Positions 19,022 through 29,234 of a DNA stretch of 64,000 nt are shown piece by piece. Position 1 is the stretch's first letter, and each line of letters begins with the position of its first letter. The notes under the pieces were generated by a model. That model ran no database searches. It was not told the DNA's origin and was given only the letters and a program-made list of their open reading frames with translations. A program made the position numbers and the translations under genes. Source of the DNA: Sphagnum compactum (taxonomy: Eukaryota > Bryophyta > Sphagnopsida > Sphagnales); assembly GCA_965153455.1 (NCBI GenBank), contig OZ234500.1, positions 9,238,001 to 9,302,000 on the forward strand, written 5' to 3'.

Positions 19022-20602
19022 TTAGTTCGTAACTTGTCTACATACATATTTATGTACAACCAACTTTTTGACATCTTCATCCTCCTTTTGAAAGCCCCAA
19101 CTATGCCACCAATTAAGATGAAAAACATGTGCACAAACAAAACACTTGTTGCAAATGCTAAGAAGTTCTCTTAAACAAAATGGGTGGAATGCGTGTTTAC
19201 AATAGGTTACTACTATGTCATGACAATGGTACCCCTGTTGCAAAACCCATAGGGCTTGACCAAGATGTAGGTTTCAAATTTGTCATTCAACGTGGGATGA
19301 ACAATGGGTTTAGGCCATAAGGATGTACCACATTTGTTTTTCATGTCCTCCAACTAGGCACACATTGCTTCTTTTCCATTGAAGAGAAAGTACTTCTTGT
19401 CTAACAAATGTTTTAACCTCATCCATCTTCAAGCAATCCACCTCCATATCCACAAATGTCACCTCACCTTCGATGACATTTTTTTGTTTTTCTTCTACAA
19501 AAAACTTTCACATTTCAAGTTGACTTTGTAACATAGCATGCTTCTCTCAAACAAAAGCAAGTTATGCTTAGCATTGGTAAGAGAATCTTCTGAACCCATT
19601 TGACTTTTTGTAGTTGTAGAAACAAGAATGTGTAGTCATAAGGTTTTTCCCTACACACAATACAAATCAAACATCAACCAACAAAAGTTGTTGGACATGC
19701 CAAAATACCTCGCAACAAATGCAAATTCCCTAAACAAAATTTGATTAAAAAAATAACAAAAGGTCCGATTGGTCCTCCAAAACCTTAGATCAATATGCAT
19801 ATATCAAAGGATAAGAATGAAAACAAGTGCACCCAACATTTAAAATTGACTATGTTTTTTTTCCAAAAGCTCTACATTCACCATGAATTATAGAATCTTT
19901 CGCTTCTAATTATGCTGCCAATTTTAGTTATTCCACATTAAATTTCATTCCAATCAATTTTTTTGAAAGCTTTGCCTTCTTAACTTCCAAATGCAACATT
20001 TTCCGCATGGCATTCTTGAGCAACTCACCTAATAGCTTGTGGACATCATCCACTTGGGTGATTTTTTTACGCCAAAATAGTAAAATGACATATTGAATGT
20101 GGGGTCTCAAGGCCCCTCTAATTTCACAACATGATTGGTCGTGATTTCCATAAAGCATTGCTTTTCACTCCACAAGATATTTCCCTTCCACTCAATTCAA
20201 TCAAATTCATGGAGCCACTACTCTTCATAACTTTAACCTCGTTTTTTCTAACCTTTCTGTTTTGTGATGTAACCTTTAACAAACCACAAATAAAATTCAT
20301 AGTTAGTCACAATAGTTGTGCCATACATTTGCCAATAAAACTTCACAAGTTTTCTCTTGGTGTTAGAATGAAGATGTGGATTAGTTTAATCTTCAAACTC
20401 TCAAAACCAAGGCCAATTTTTTTAGCAATGTTAACTTCTGTGATAGACAATTAAGGATGTTTGTTTTGGGATTCAATCCCATATTACTTAACCTTCTAAC
20501 AATCTTGAAATATTCCTCTATTTGGTCTTTATATTCTACATGTTCCCATGGTGGAAATTCAGGCCACATTTCCTTTATAGGTTTTCTCTCTTCTTTCACC
20601 AT
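19022..20602 (-). pseudogene. Unclassified decayed gene with a RING-like C-terminal patch
   Basis: Three separate open pieces on the minus strand keep one order. 20602-20393 has MWPEFPPWEHVEYKDQIEEY. 20158-19928 is a Lys/Leu-rich helical piece (LLGELLKNAMRKMLHLEVKK). 19243-19022 is a Cys/His cluster (C-H at the start, YCKHAFHPFC, then CNKC and CAHVFH). The last spacing resembles a RING or related zinc finger. Stops separate the pieces, so it is a pseudogene. I do not recognise the family; the three parts together may be a repetitive plant ORF. Confidence 0.4.
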
Positions 20603-21046
20603 CGTGCTACAACGAGATAACTTCGACTTAAATGACTCAAATTTGCACCAAGCTTAATCCTCTCATAAATATTTCTTGGCATAATCTCAAACAAATCAAA
20701 CTTGCCTTTCTCACAAATGGTCAACCTTAGCTCTAACAACTCCCCTTACCTACTCAAGCAAGGAAGTTTTGAAAACACAAAGAGAAGCCTTGCACTTCCA
20801 ACAAAGTACATGTGCAACTTTATTTGTGTTTGATGCAAATGATGATTGGCATCACATTGCATTGAATTTTGAAAATTTTCACTAAACATGCACATTGAAC
20901 ACTTCTTAAAACCCTTGTGACCTAATTATCCAAGCTCTAGTCATCCACCACATCAACCCTTGCCAGCCATTAATTCATGATCCAAAAGTAAAGGACAAAG
21001 TAGTTGGGTTCGGTTCATTATAACATGGATTTACCTATTATTATAA

Positions 21047-21470
21047 CTAGTGTGAACCCGGTGCATAATGCACCCGTCGGTCCTTCCCCGCCCATGCTGG
21101 CCCCCCCCGCCCGGTCCTTCCTCGCCCGTGCCCCCCCCCGCCCGGTCCTTCCCCGCCCGTCCCCGCCCCCCCCCCCCGCCCGGTCCTTTCCCGCCTGTCC
21201 CCCCCACCCTGCTGGCCCCCCCCTATTGGCCCCCCCCGCCCCACATGGACCAGTGATTATGATGGGCCAATCAGAAACACTGAGCAGCAGCAGCAGTTAG
21301 ATCATATTTAATCCTTTGGGCAGAAAGGGAGGGTTTGAACGAATAACTACCACCTTCACCACCATCATCCAAAAAGGTCATTACGGTTCCGCCGTAATGT
21401 TAAATCAGGTGCAGAACGTCTTGTGACACACAGACAGACGGACACACACCACTGTAGCTTTTATATATAA
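21047..21470 (-). mobile_element. Non-autonomous Helitron H2
   Basis: On the minus strand the 3' end is a 15-base hairpin (GGTGCATTATGCACC, 21074-21060), nine further bases, then CTAG (21050-21047) followed by host T: the canonical Helitron terminus. The left end (from 21470) reads TTATATATAAAAGCTACAG and shares about 100 bases with H1, including a GTCCGTCTGTCTGTGTGTC stretch. No Rep or helicase ORF is present. Confidence 0.75.
21095..21240. repeat. C-rich minisatellite inside Helitron H2
   Basis: Three or more units of about 33 bases containing CCCGCCCGGTCCTTCC and runs of up to 12 C. The minus strand has many G runs and could form G-quadruplexes. Confidence 0.8.
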
Positions 21471-22331
21471 CTAGTGGGTAACCCGTGGCCACGCCACTCC
21501 AGCCACCCAGGATTCCAGAATTTAGAATTTATTGTCAAAATTTTGTTAATTTTCCCAAAATTATAATACTCTCTCTCCCATCCATGTTCAACATATCAAA
21601 ACAAAAAAAACCCTGACCCCTTCCCTAACCACTCAACAATGAAAAAAAAAATTTGAGAAAAAACTGAACCCCCTTCCCCTCCTCCTTCCACATGTTAAAT
21701 GAAGGACGAAAAAAAAAAAACATTAACTTGTACCCCCCTCCCCCTCAAGAGTAAAATAAATTTAAAAAAAAATCAAGGCACACCCCCTCCCCCTAAACAA
21801 TGAATAAATATAGGAAAGAGGATGGAGAAAGGAAAATAAAAATAAAAATTGCAACCTAACTTTAAACCCACCTTGAACGAAAAATTAAAAAATCTTTCAT
21901 AACATTACACCCCCCACCCCCCCTCTTAATTCAATTTAACTAAGATTGAATTAGTAAAACCAACCCCACCCCCCATAATGAATTTAAAAAAAAATCAACC
22001 CCCTCCCCTCCCCCTTCAACAAATTAAAAGAAAAAGAACCTTGACTCCCCTTCCCTCACCCCTAACCCAATTAAAAAAGGGTTTTAAGAAAAAAAAAAAA
22101 AAAACTAACCCTCCCCTCCCCTTTTCCCCCTTTCCATAAGTCAAATAAAAAAGAAAAAAAACATTAACCTCCACCCCCCTCCCCCTCAACAGTAAAAAAA
22201 AATTTGATGAAAAAATGAAGGTGCACCCCTTCCCCCTAACTGCCGCCGGTTCCGCCGTAATGTTAAAACGCAAAACGTCTTGTGACACACAGACAGACGG
22301 ACACACACCACTGTAGCTTTTATATATAAGA
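21471..22331 (-). mobile_element. Non-autonomous Helitron H1
   Basis: On the minus strand it begins TCTTATATATAAAAGC after host A (22332) and ends with the palindrome CGTGGCCACG, then GGGTTACCCACTAG at 21471, followed by T. Its interior (about 21590-22230) is a string of A-runs and C-rich blocks with no coding capacity. Its 5' 100 bases match those of H2. Confidence 0.75.
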
Positions 22332-22689
22332 TGTTTAGTCTCCTTGAACAAGCCACATAAAACATTATGCGATACCTAGTCGAAATTGTAGTCACATATG
22401 ATGATGTGGCATGGTCATTTTTTATTAGGTTTTTGATTAAAAAATGTAATTGCATTAGGTTTTTCATAGTCGATTAAGATGTATCCATGTGACAATAATC
22501 CATCCAAAAATCCTATGTTAGGTTAAGTTAGAATAAAAACCTGGCATATAGGCCAAATAGATAGGTAAGTAAGCTAAGGATAGGTAAATTGGTGTAAGTT
22601 ATAGGTTTAGGTAGGTAGGTAGGATTTTAGATTTTTTTGTGTTCATGGTCATAGGGTTAAAACATGTAACTAGGATCCAAAAAAGGTGT

Positions 22690-23300
22690 TAGATGTTAAA
22701 AATTAGTCAAAATCAAACATTTATTTTCTATTACCATTTTAAACCATAGTAATCATGGCAAATTAGTCTTTTTTCCTTCATATGAATGTTAAGAAACTTA
22801 GAGTAAAAAATCATTTAATCCAATTTTAAATTCTAGTTTTTAATTTAAGACATTTGAAAATGTACAGCTATCGCATTAGATGGAGTCAATTTTGCAAAGG
22901 ACTATAAAAAGGACTCATATAATAAAATAATTTTAAATGTGAAATTCTAAAATTTTAAAAATTCAAATAATGTTTCAAAATTGTTTCAAAATTAGAGCTT
23001 CAAAAATCCTTTACCATGTATAAATGGGTTATAATGTACATGATGTATTAAAAGAAGTTATAATAGCTTAAAGTATAATAAAACTAAAAAATGTGAAATT
23101 TTAATTTTTGGCGACGACTTAAAATTTTGATCACTTTTCAAGATGAAACATTGGATCTATAAGGAATTTGCACACTTTTGAAAATTCATGTTTATTCAAT
23201 AATGATTAAAAAAAATGTGATGCATTGGGGAAATTTTCAATATTTTTTAGAACAAGTTATAAAAAAGTTCATTCAAAAATTTGTTTGCATGTAAGAGTTA
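22690..23300. repeat. Dispersed repeat, copy 1
   Basis: Diverged match to 46985-47640 in the same orientation. The best block is GAGTCAATTTTGCAAAGGAC followed by TATAAAAAGGACTCATATAA; others are CATATGAATGTTAAG and GTAATCATGGCAA. No ORF. Its class is unknown. Confidence 0.7.
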
Positions 23301-23990
23301 TTTTTGGGAGAAAAAAATTGTAATCTTTTTCCAAAATAATTTTTTTGGCTCTTAGTTATAAGGTTTTGACCCCCACAAGTCTTTTTGATTGGTTCATTAC
23401 AAATGGCACATGCATTTTGAATGTCTATACTGCATACCACACAAATAATACTTTCTTTCACCTAATTACATATTTGATAGAAATCAACTTGTAGAAAAGA
23501 TTATGGAATAAATTTTAATGATAGGAAAATACTAAAACATTATGTAATAATATCACATCTTTTGTCTCATGCACAAAAACACTATCACATGTTCAAAAAA
23601 AAAAAAAAACCTACTAGCCTACCTACTTGTTAAGGGTTTTTTTTATTCGTCTTAAATTTAGGATTTCTTGTCTTCAAACTACCTAATTATGGTTTAGATT
23701 TTATCAACATGTTATTTCATATCAAGAATTCAAATATTATTATTCTCTCCCAAATGCAAAAAAAAAATTTAAAATTTATTTTACATAACAAATTGAAGAA
23801 ATAAAGATATTCAAGTTCTAAGTGAACTTGTTCATAGACCAAAAAATATAAGCAAGAAGTGATCTAACAAATTAAAAGAAAAAAGTTCCAAAAAGTGCAA
23901 AAGTTTTCCAAGTAGTTTTCCAAAAAAGATCTCGATGTCAATTTTCACATCCTTGTATTTATACCAAACATAACACTATTTCAAATTAAT
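23301..23990. other. AT-rich intergenic DNA
   Basis: Nothing recognisable beyond poly-A and poly-T runs. Confidence 0.5.
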
Positions 23991-26640
23991 AGTCACTAGC
24001 TAGTAAAATTTAAATTTAAACTACAACAACTACTGGTCACAGGTTTAAACTAACCGGTTATTGTACATGTTGATTACCAGTTAACTTAACCCACTGGTTA
24101 CCCTAACACATGTTATCTATTACTGGTTATTTCAACAAACCAGTTCATCTATAGTCATGTTGTTCGGCTCTTGATTTGGTACTTGTTCAAAATCAGGTTC
24201 ATTTCAATCCTCCATGAATTGATCACTTTTCGTCTTTATTGATTTGTCATCTTATTATGTAATAACATCAACTTCCATGTCCTCATTGCCTCCCTCCATA
24301 ATTATTATTTGCTAACGGGTGCGAGGTTTCTTTTTAAGTGGTGAACTGGTTGGTTATGGACTTAACTGATCCTTGGGTGTTGACAGCTTGATTTGTATCT
24401 TCATCTGGTGTGACTGTCGAACTGGTCTTGGTGATATGTTAGCTAAACGCACCAATTGACGTTCACTAATGAATTGTTCCTTGGTCACAACCTTAGGAGA
24501 GGGTCTCTAGATTACTCCACAACAACCTTCTTCTTTTCTTTTTCCTGAATTGGTTGTGGTTTTAGAGAATCAACAAGTGTATTTTCCTCTAACAAGGGAA
24601 ACTGGTGTCGTAAACATATTTTTATAATTGGTCTAGAGTAACAAGTGTTGCCTTGCTATCAGGTGTTGCTAATTATGCTATGATCTGCTTCTGGTGCTCA
24701 ATCCATCAGGTCAATTTTATTATCATTTTTGTCAACATAATAAAGCATTGGTTGATTTTTCTTCCCCTTGTTTGCCAAATTTAGAATAATGGCAATGTAG
24801 TTACTGAAATAACTATCCTTTCTCGTTGGTAAATGATTTGCAAAATTGTTGCAAACCTAGCATGGTATTCCTCCTTCATCCAAATGATGCTCCATTATTC
24901 TTTGTTGACAAGTGCATCTGGTCCAACTATGTTCTTGAGAGCAACTTGGGCCTCTTTGACCAATGCATTTGCTGCATCAACGCTCCTTCAACACTGATGT
25001 CAAATTATTGAATAATTAATGCTTGGTCAATGGTGATTTTCTCACCACAAATAATTGCCCCAATGTGTCCATCCTCTATGGATTCCCAAGTGTGCAAAAA
25101 CTCCTCCAATAGGTCTCGTCGTGGAATTGTCTAGTGAATAGCAAATAGGCCACCCAAAACGGCTCACTCTACCCACTATCGCTTTCTGGATCCCATCCGG
25201 ATCCATTAAAACATTTTCTAAATTTCTTTTGCTTTAGTAAGTGTTCGCTTTCAGGTCACTTTGGCAAGTGAACGGCATCCACCTATTCTTTTTCCTTGCC
25301 TCATCATGTATTTGGACTGGGCCTTGGTAGGTACAACATGTATGTCAAAGAATTAGCTTCTATGTCAAAGAATCCTCCTTCAACAGGTGCTAATGAAGAA
25401 TCCACCAATTATTCAACTTCAACAAGTTGTTTAGCTTCTTCTTCTTCTACCTTTGTAGTTTTCTTTGCCGCTTGTTTTTCCTCCACAAAATCACTAATTA
25501 TAACAAATGCAAGTGTAGGAGCTAAAAATTGTCTTTGAAAGCCTCGCAATGTTTCTTCAAGTCCTTCTCCCATAGTAGCAGCACGTTTTAATGCTTCAAA
25601 AATTTCTTGTCCACTTTTTTCCCCGTAACTTTCATTATTCTTTCAAAATACCAGAAGCGGCCTTCATGTAAGTGGTTCAATGTAAATTACACTAGTTGCT
25701 CTAAAAGCTTCCTTTCTAATTCTCTACAGTCCTCTTTCCTCTCCTCTTTTTTTTCTTTCTCTTCTCAACTCCGCCTCCCTCTTGCTTGTTCTTTCTCTCA
25801 ATTGATCCAAGGCACTCATTGCTTCATTTTGGTGTAGTAAAATATACAAGGGAATCCATAATGAAAAAATGAAAAAACACTCTAAAGGGTACGCTAGTTC
25901 TTTGTAATGTAGCCATGGAGTAAAAAGTGATAACGCTTGGGAAATGATGTAACTTTTAGGGCATACTTTCCTTAAGAAGCTAATACCTCTAATTGGGTTT
26001 ACTAGTACATCATTCCTTCGTGCGAAACTAGGGCTGACTAATAGGTTTCTAACCAATTGCCTCTTCAATAGGTCACTGATACCCTTTCCACTCAATTTTG
26101 GATTAAACAAATCATGGTTTGTTCTTCTCTCGATTGAGTTGTTTACTGTCAAACCTAAACTAGATCTTCAACAAACAGGTTACTAGAATGGTTTGTTTCA
26201 ACCAGTTCCTCATTTAACAGGTTATTAGAATGGGTTACTTCAACAAGTTGTTTGGTAAACATGTTATCAGAATGGGTTGCCTCCACTGGTTCTTTTGGTA
26301 AAAAATCACTAAGCTTAGCTAAAACAAGTTAAAGTGTGTGATCCTCCACAAACCTATAAGGTTTCAACTTATTAATATTAACCAGTACTAGATTAGGATC
26401 AAATTTGTCAATAGTCATTAATATTACTATATGGCAAATTTGGTAAACAATAGTGGATCTTATATGGTCAAAACCATCGTCTTTAAAACTTAAGATTATG
26501 TGCTTAGCCCCTAGAAACCATAAAACAAAATCTCCAAACTGGTATTTTGGCTCAATGTACCGATTCTAGGACCATAACAATCAGTTCCACTGGTTAGAAG
26601 CTATTAGGTCTTGTGCTACTAACTGGTTTTCTTGTAGTTT
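23991..26640 (-). other. Region downstream of gypsy G2 integrase, with decayed coding traces
   Basis: On the minus strand this follows the integrase gene. It has repeated CTGGTTA/ACCAGTT words, one 142-codon ORF (listed separately), and broken Glu/Lys-rich coiled-coil-like coding near 25430-25510. It may be the 3' part of the gypsy element. No LTR could be delimited. Confidence 0.4.
25724..26152 (-). CDS. Unclassified ORF in the third-ORF position of gypsy G2
   Basis: A 142-codon open frame on the minus strand, about 510 bases downstream of the gypsy integrase end and in the same sense. Residues about 95-115 form a hydrophobic segment (FFIFSLWIPLYILL), followed by a highly charged Glu/Arg-rich helix with coiled-coil character (LRERTSKREAELRRERKKR). 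The N-terminal half is basic. Some plant gypsy lineages carry an extra, env-like ORF at this position, often with a membrane segment and coiled coil; that is the only reason to link it. I do not recognise the sequence, and chance remains possible. Confidence 0.3.
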   Translation of the reverse strand: MTVNNSIERRTNHDLFNPKLSGKGISDLLKRQLVRNLLVSPSFARRNDVLVNPIRGISFLRKVCPKSYIISQALSLFTPWLHYKELAYPLECFFIFSLWIPLYILLHQNEAMSALDQLRERTSKREAELRRERKKRGEERGL

Positions 26641-26663
26641 CTCTAGTTTTGATAGTCGACTAA

Positions 26664-28062
26664 TTAGAACTCTAATAGGGGTGTTGGGTCATGATTTTGT
26701 CTTGGTTTGGATGGTAACAAGTACTCCATAGGTAACAATGGGTGTAATCCATAAACAAGTTGGAATGGAGTACGACTGGTTCCAACCTTAAAAACAGTTC
26801 TAGAAGAAAATAAAATTGTGGACAAGCATTCATCCCAGTCATTTTGATTCTCATACACTAGTTTTGTGAGCAATGTACTGAAAACTTTATTAGTAAACTT
26901 AACTTGTCCATTCCCTTGTGGATAATAGACTATAAAGCTAGTATGTCTTAAGATGAAATGATCAGTTTAGTGACGAATAACATTGTTAATGATATGTGTA
27001 CCTTGATTAGTAACGATACTTAATGGACAACCAAACTGGGTGAGGATGTGGTCATACAAAAACTTTGTAGTAACAACAACTATGTTGGTGCATAAAGCTC
27101 TCACCTCCACCCACTTGGTAGCATAATCAGTGGCAACTAGAATGTACCGGTTGCCAGAGCAATGACTTGTTGGTTTAATAGGTTCGATAAAATCCAATCC
27201 CCATTTTTGGAAAGGTTCTTCAAGCAGAGTAGTGATAAGTTTTGCCATGTTTGTGCTAATAGTTTACTTGTTCTTTGGCATAAGTCACAGGTTCGATAAA
27301 ATTCATGAACATTTATGTTCATGGTTGGCCACTAATAACTGGCATCAAAAGTTTTTTTCACATTAATGTTTGAAGAAAAATGTCCTCCTCTAACTCCATT
27401 GTGTAACTCCTGTAATATAATTGGTACATGTTCTAGTTACAAGACACAACAAACCTATTGTCTTCTCTAAATCTATAAAGTACTCCATCTTGTAACACAA
27501 ATGATTTAGCTTTTTGAGCCAAATATTATTTATGTGAAATAGTAAATATCTTTGGCATTATCCCTTTTAACAAGTAGTCATACACACTTTGTAACCACTC
27601 TAGCTATAAAATGAATAGGTGAGCATCATTGGTATGGTCAGGTACACCAACCGGTTTTGCTTGGTTAGGCAACCTAGCTACTTAATGCATTTGCCATTAA
27701 TTGTAATCTACCAGGTTTATAAACAATTTTGAAACCATACTCCAAAAATAATAACAACCACCTGGTAAAACTTGTGGCTTGTTAATTAAGTATACAAGAG
27801 CCATGTGGTCAACATAAAACACAAACTGGTTACCTAGTAAACAATGTTTAAATTTGTGTAAGGCATAGACCATAGCTAAGGCTTCTCTCTCAATAGTAGT
27901 ATATTTACTCTCAATTAAGTTCAGTAATCTACAGGCATACATAATTGGTTGATCAAACTTACCTGTTGGGTTTTGGGCAAATATAACTCCTATTGCTAAT
28001 TAGGATGCATTTGTGTGAACATTGAGACTCAAGCTCCCAATTTGGATTAATCAAGATAGGGG
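26664..28062 (-). pseudogene. Ty3/gypsy element G2: RNase H and integrase
   Basis: The minus strand begins in the RT/RNase H border at the LTR 8 junction (28062). RNase H shows VHTNAS, FAQNPTGKFDQPI, TTIEREALAMVYALHKFKH and FYVDHMALVYLINKPQ (28040-27740). Integrase follows with a zinc-binding C-D-L-C (27280), the catalytic core WGLDFIEPI, YILVATDYATKWVE and FGCPLSIVTNQGTHI, then a C-terminal part with YGLHPLLPMEYLLP (26740). The second catalytic aspartate is replaced by asparagine (TNQG where TDQG or SDRG is usual). Frames are broken in several places. Its reverse transcriptase is missing beyond the copia insertion. Confidence 0.85.
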
Positions 28063-28572
28063 TGTTAGAAATACTATTCGTTTCTAATTCCCAATGTTGA
28101 TGAATGTGTGAAACATTCATCAAAAGGATGAATAGTATTCACATCCTTATGGTAGTTAGGTTAGGTTGAATAGTGGTGGCTAGGGTTTGGAAGTGGAGGC
28201 TACTTAGGGCTTGGCGGCGGCTAGGGTTAGGGTTTGGCGGCGGCTAAGGTTAGGGTTTGGTGGCGGCTAGGGTTAGGGTTTGGTGGCGGCTAGGGTTAGG
28301 CGGCGGCTAGGTTAAGGTTAAGTGGCGGCTACTTTAGGGTTAGAAGTTAGTATATAATGGAGTGGTTTTGAGTAGTCTTTCATTATCTCCTTTCATGGTT
28401 TTTGAGTGCACATAGAACCTTCAAGCTTTGTTAGTTGTTGCAAGCCATAGTTTTGTGATTGTAGCATTTGAAGCATACAACCTTTGTAATCTTCTTGTTA
28501 GTTAATACAATTGTTCCATTTCATGAACCTTGAAGCTTTCATTTCTTGCTTGTTTTCAAGTTATTTCCAATA
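28063..28572 (+). repeat. Copia family A LTR 8 (5' LTR of A5), 510 bp
   Basis: TGTTAGAAATACTATTCG to TTTCCAATA. The GGCGGCGGCT/AGGGTTAGGGTTT array spans about 28210-28340; TATATAATGG lies near 28350. Confidence 0.93.
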
Positions 28573-28588
28573 GGTTATGGGCCCACAC
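28573..28588 (+). other. Primer-binding site of A5 (half-tRNA type)
   Basis: GGTTATGGGCCCACAC immediately follows the LTR. Confidence 0.75.
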
Positions 28589-29234
28589 CAAGCAAGAGGA
28601 AGGACATTGTGTTACAACAAGAAGTAGTGAAAGGTTTTGAGCTTGTATTGCATAGAAAAAAGGAGAGAATCCTTTTGAGAGAAGATTTTTTAGTTTGCAA
28701 AGTGAGTGCGAGTTCATTTCCAAGTGGTGGCATACAAGGAGCTTGCAACTTTTCCAATTGAGTGGGAGGTGTGGAAGAGACTTCTTCGAAGTGTTTTTTC
28801 ATGTCTTTAAGTTTCAAAGTTTTAAGTTCAAAGTTTGTTAAAGAGAGTTCTTCGAATTGTTGAGAGTTTCAACATTGAAGTTTCAGAAAGTTTGTGGAAG
28901 AGAGTTCTTCGAGTTGTTGAGAGTTTCAACATTGAAGTTTGAGAAAGTTTGTGAAAGAGAGTTTCTTTAAGTTGTTGAAAGGTTTAAGTTTCAAGTGTGT
29001 CAAAGAGAGTTTTTTGCCAATCCTACAAATTTCAAGTTTGTGCCAAAAAGTTTTTCAAGTGTTTGAGGGTTTTCTGTAAGGGTTTTGTTTTGTGACATAT
29101 AGCCATTGAGTGGGAGAGATTTCAAGTGAGGTCTTCAAACATTAGCAAGTTTTTCAACTTCAAATTCTCCCACTTGCACTTCATTTGAATACAAAAAACA
29201 TAGAGTGTTTGTTTTAGCATTTGTGTTCAACAAA
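28589..29234 (+). other. Leader of A5
   Basis: Untranslated leader with tandem blocks of GAGAGTTCTTCGA...TTGTTGAGAGTTTCAACATTG (three diverged copies, 28850-28990). Confidence 0.65.

Noticed and set aside
21004-21300. Proline-rich 98-codon open frame and antisense glycine-rich frame
   Set aside because: Both are translations of the C-rich minisatellite inside Helitron H2; composition alone keeps the frames open.
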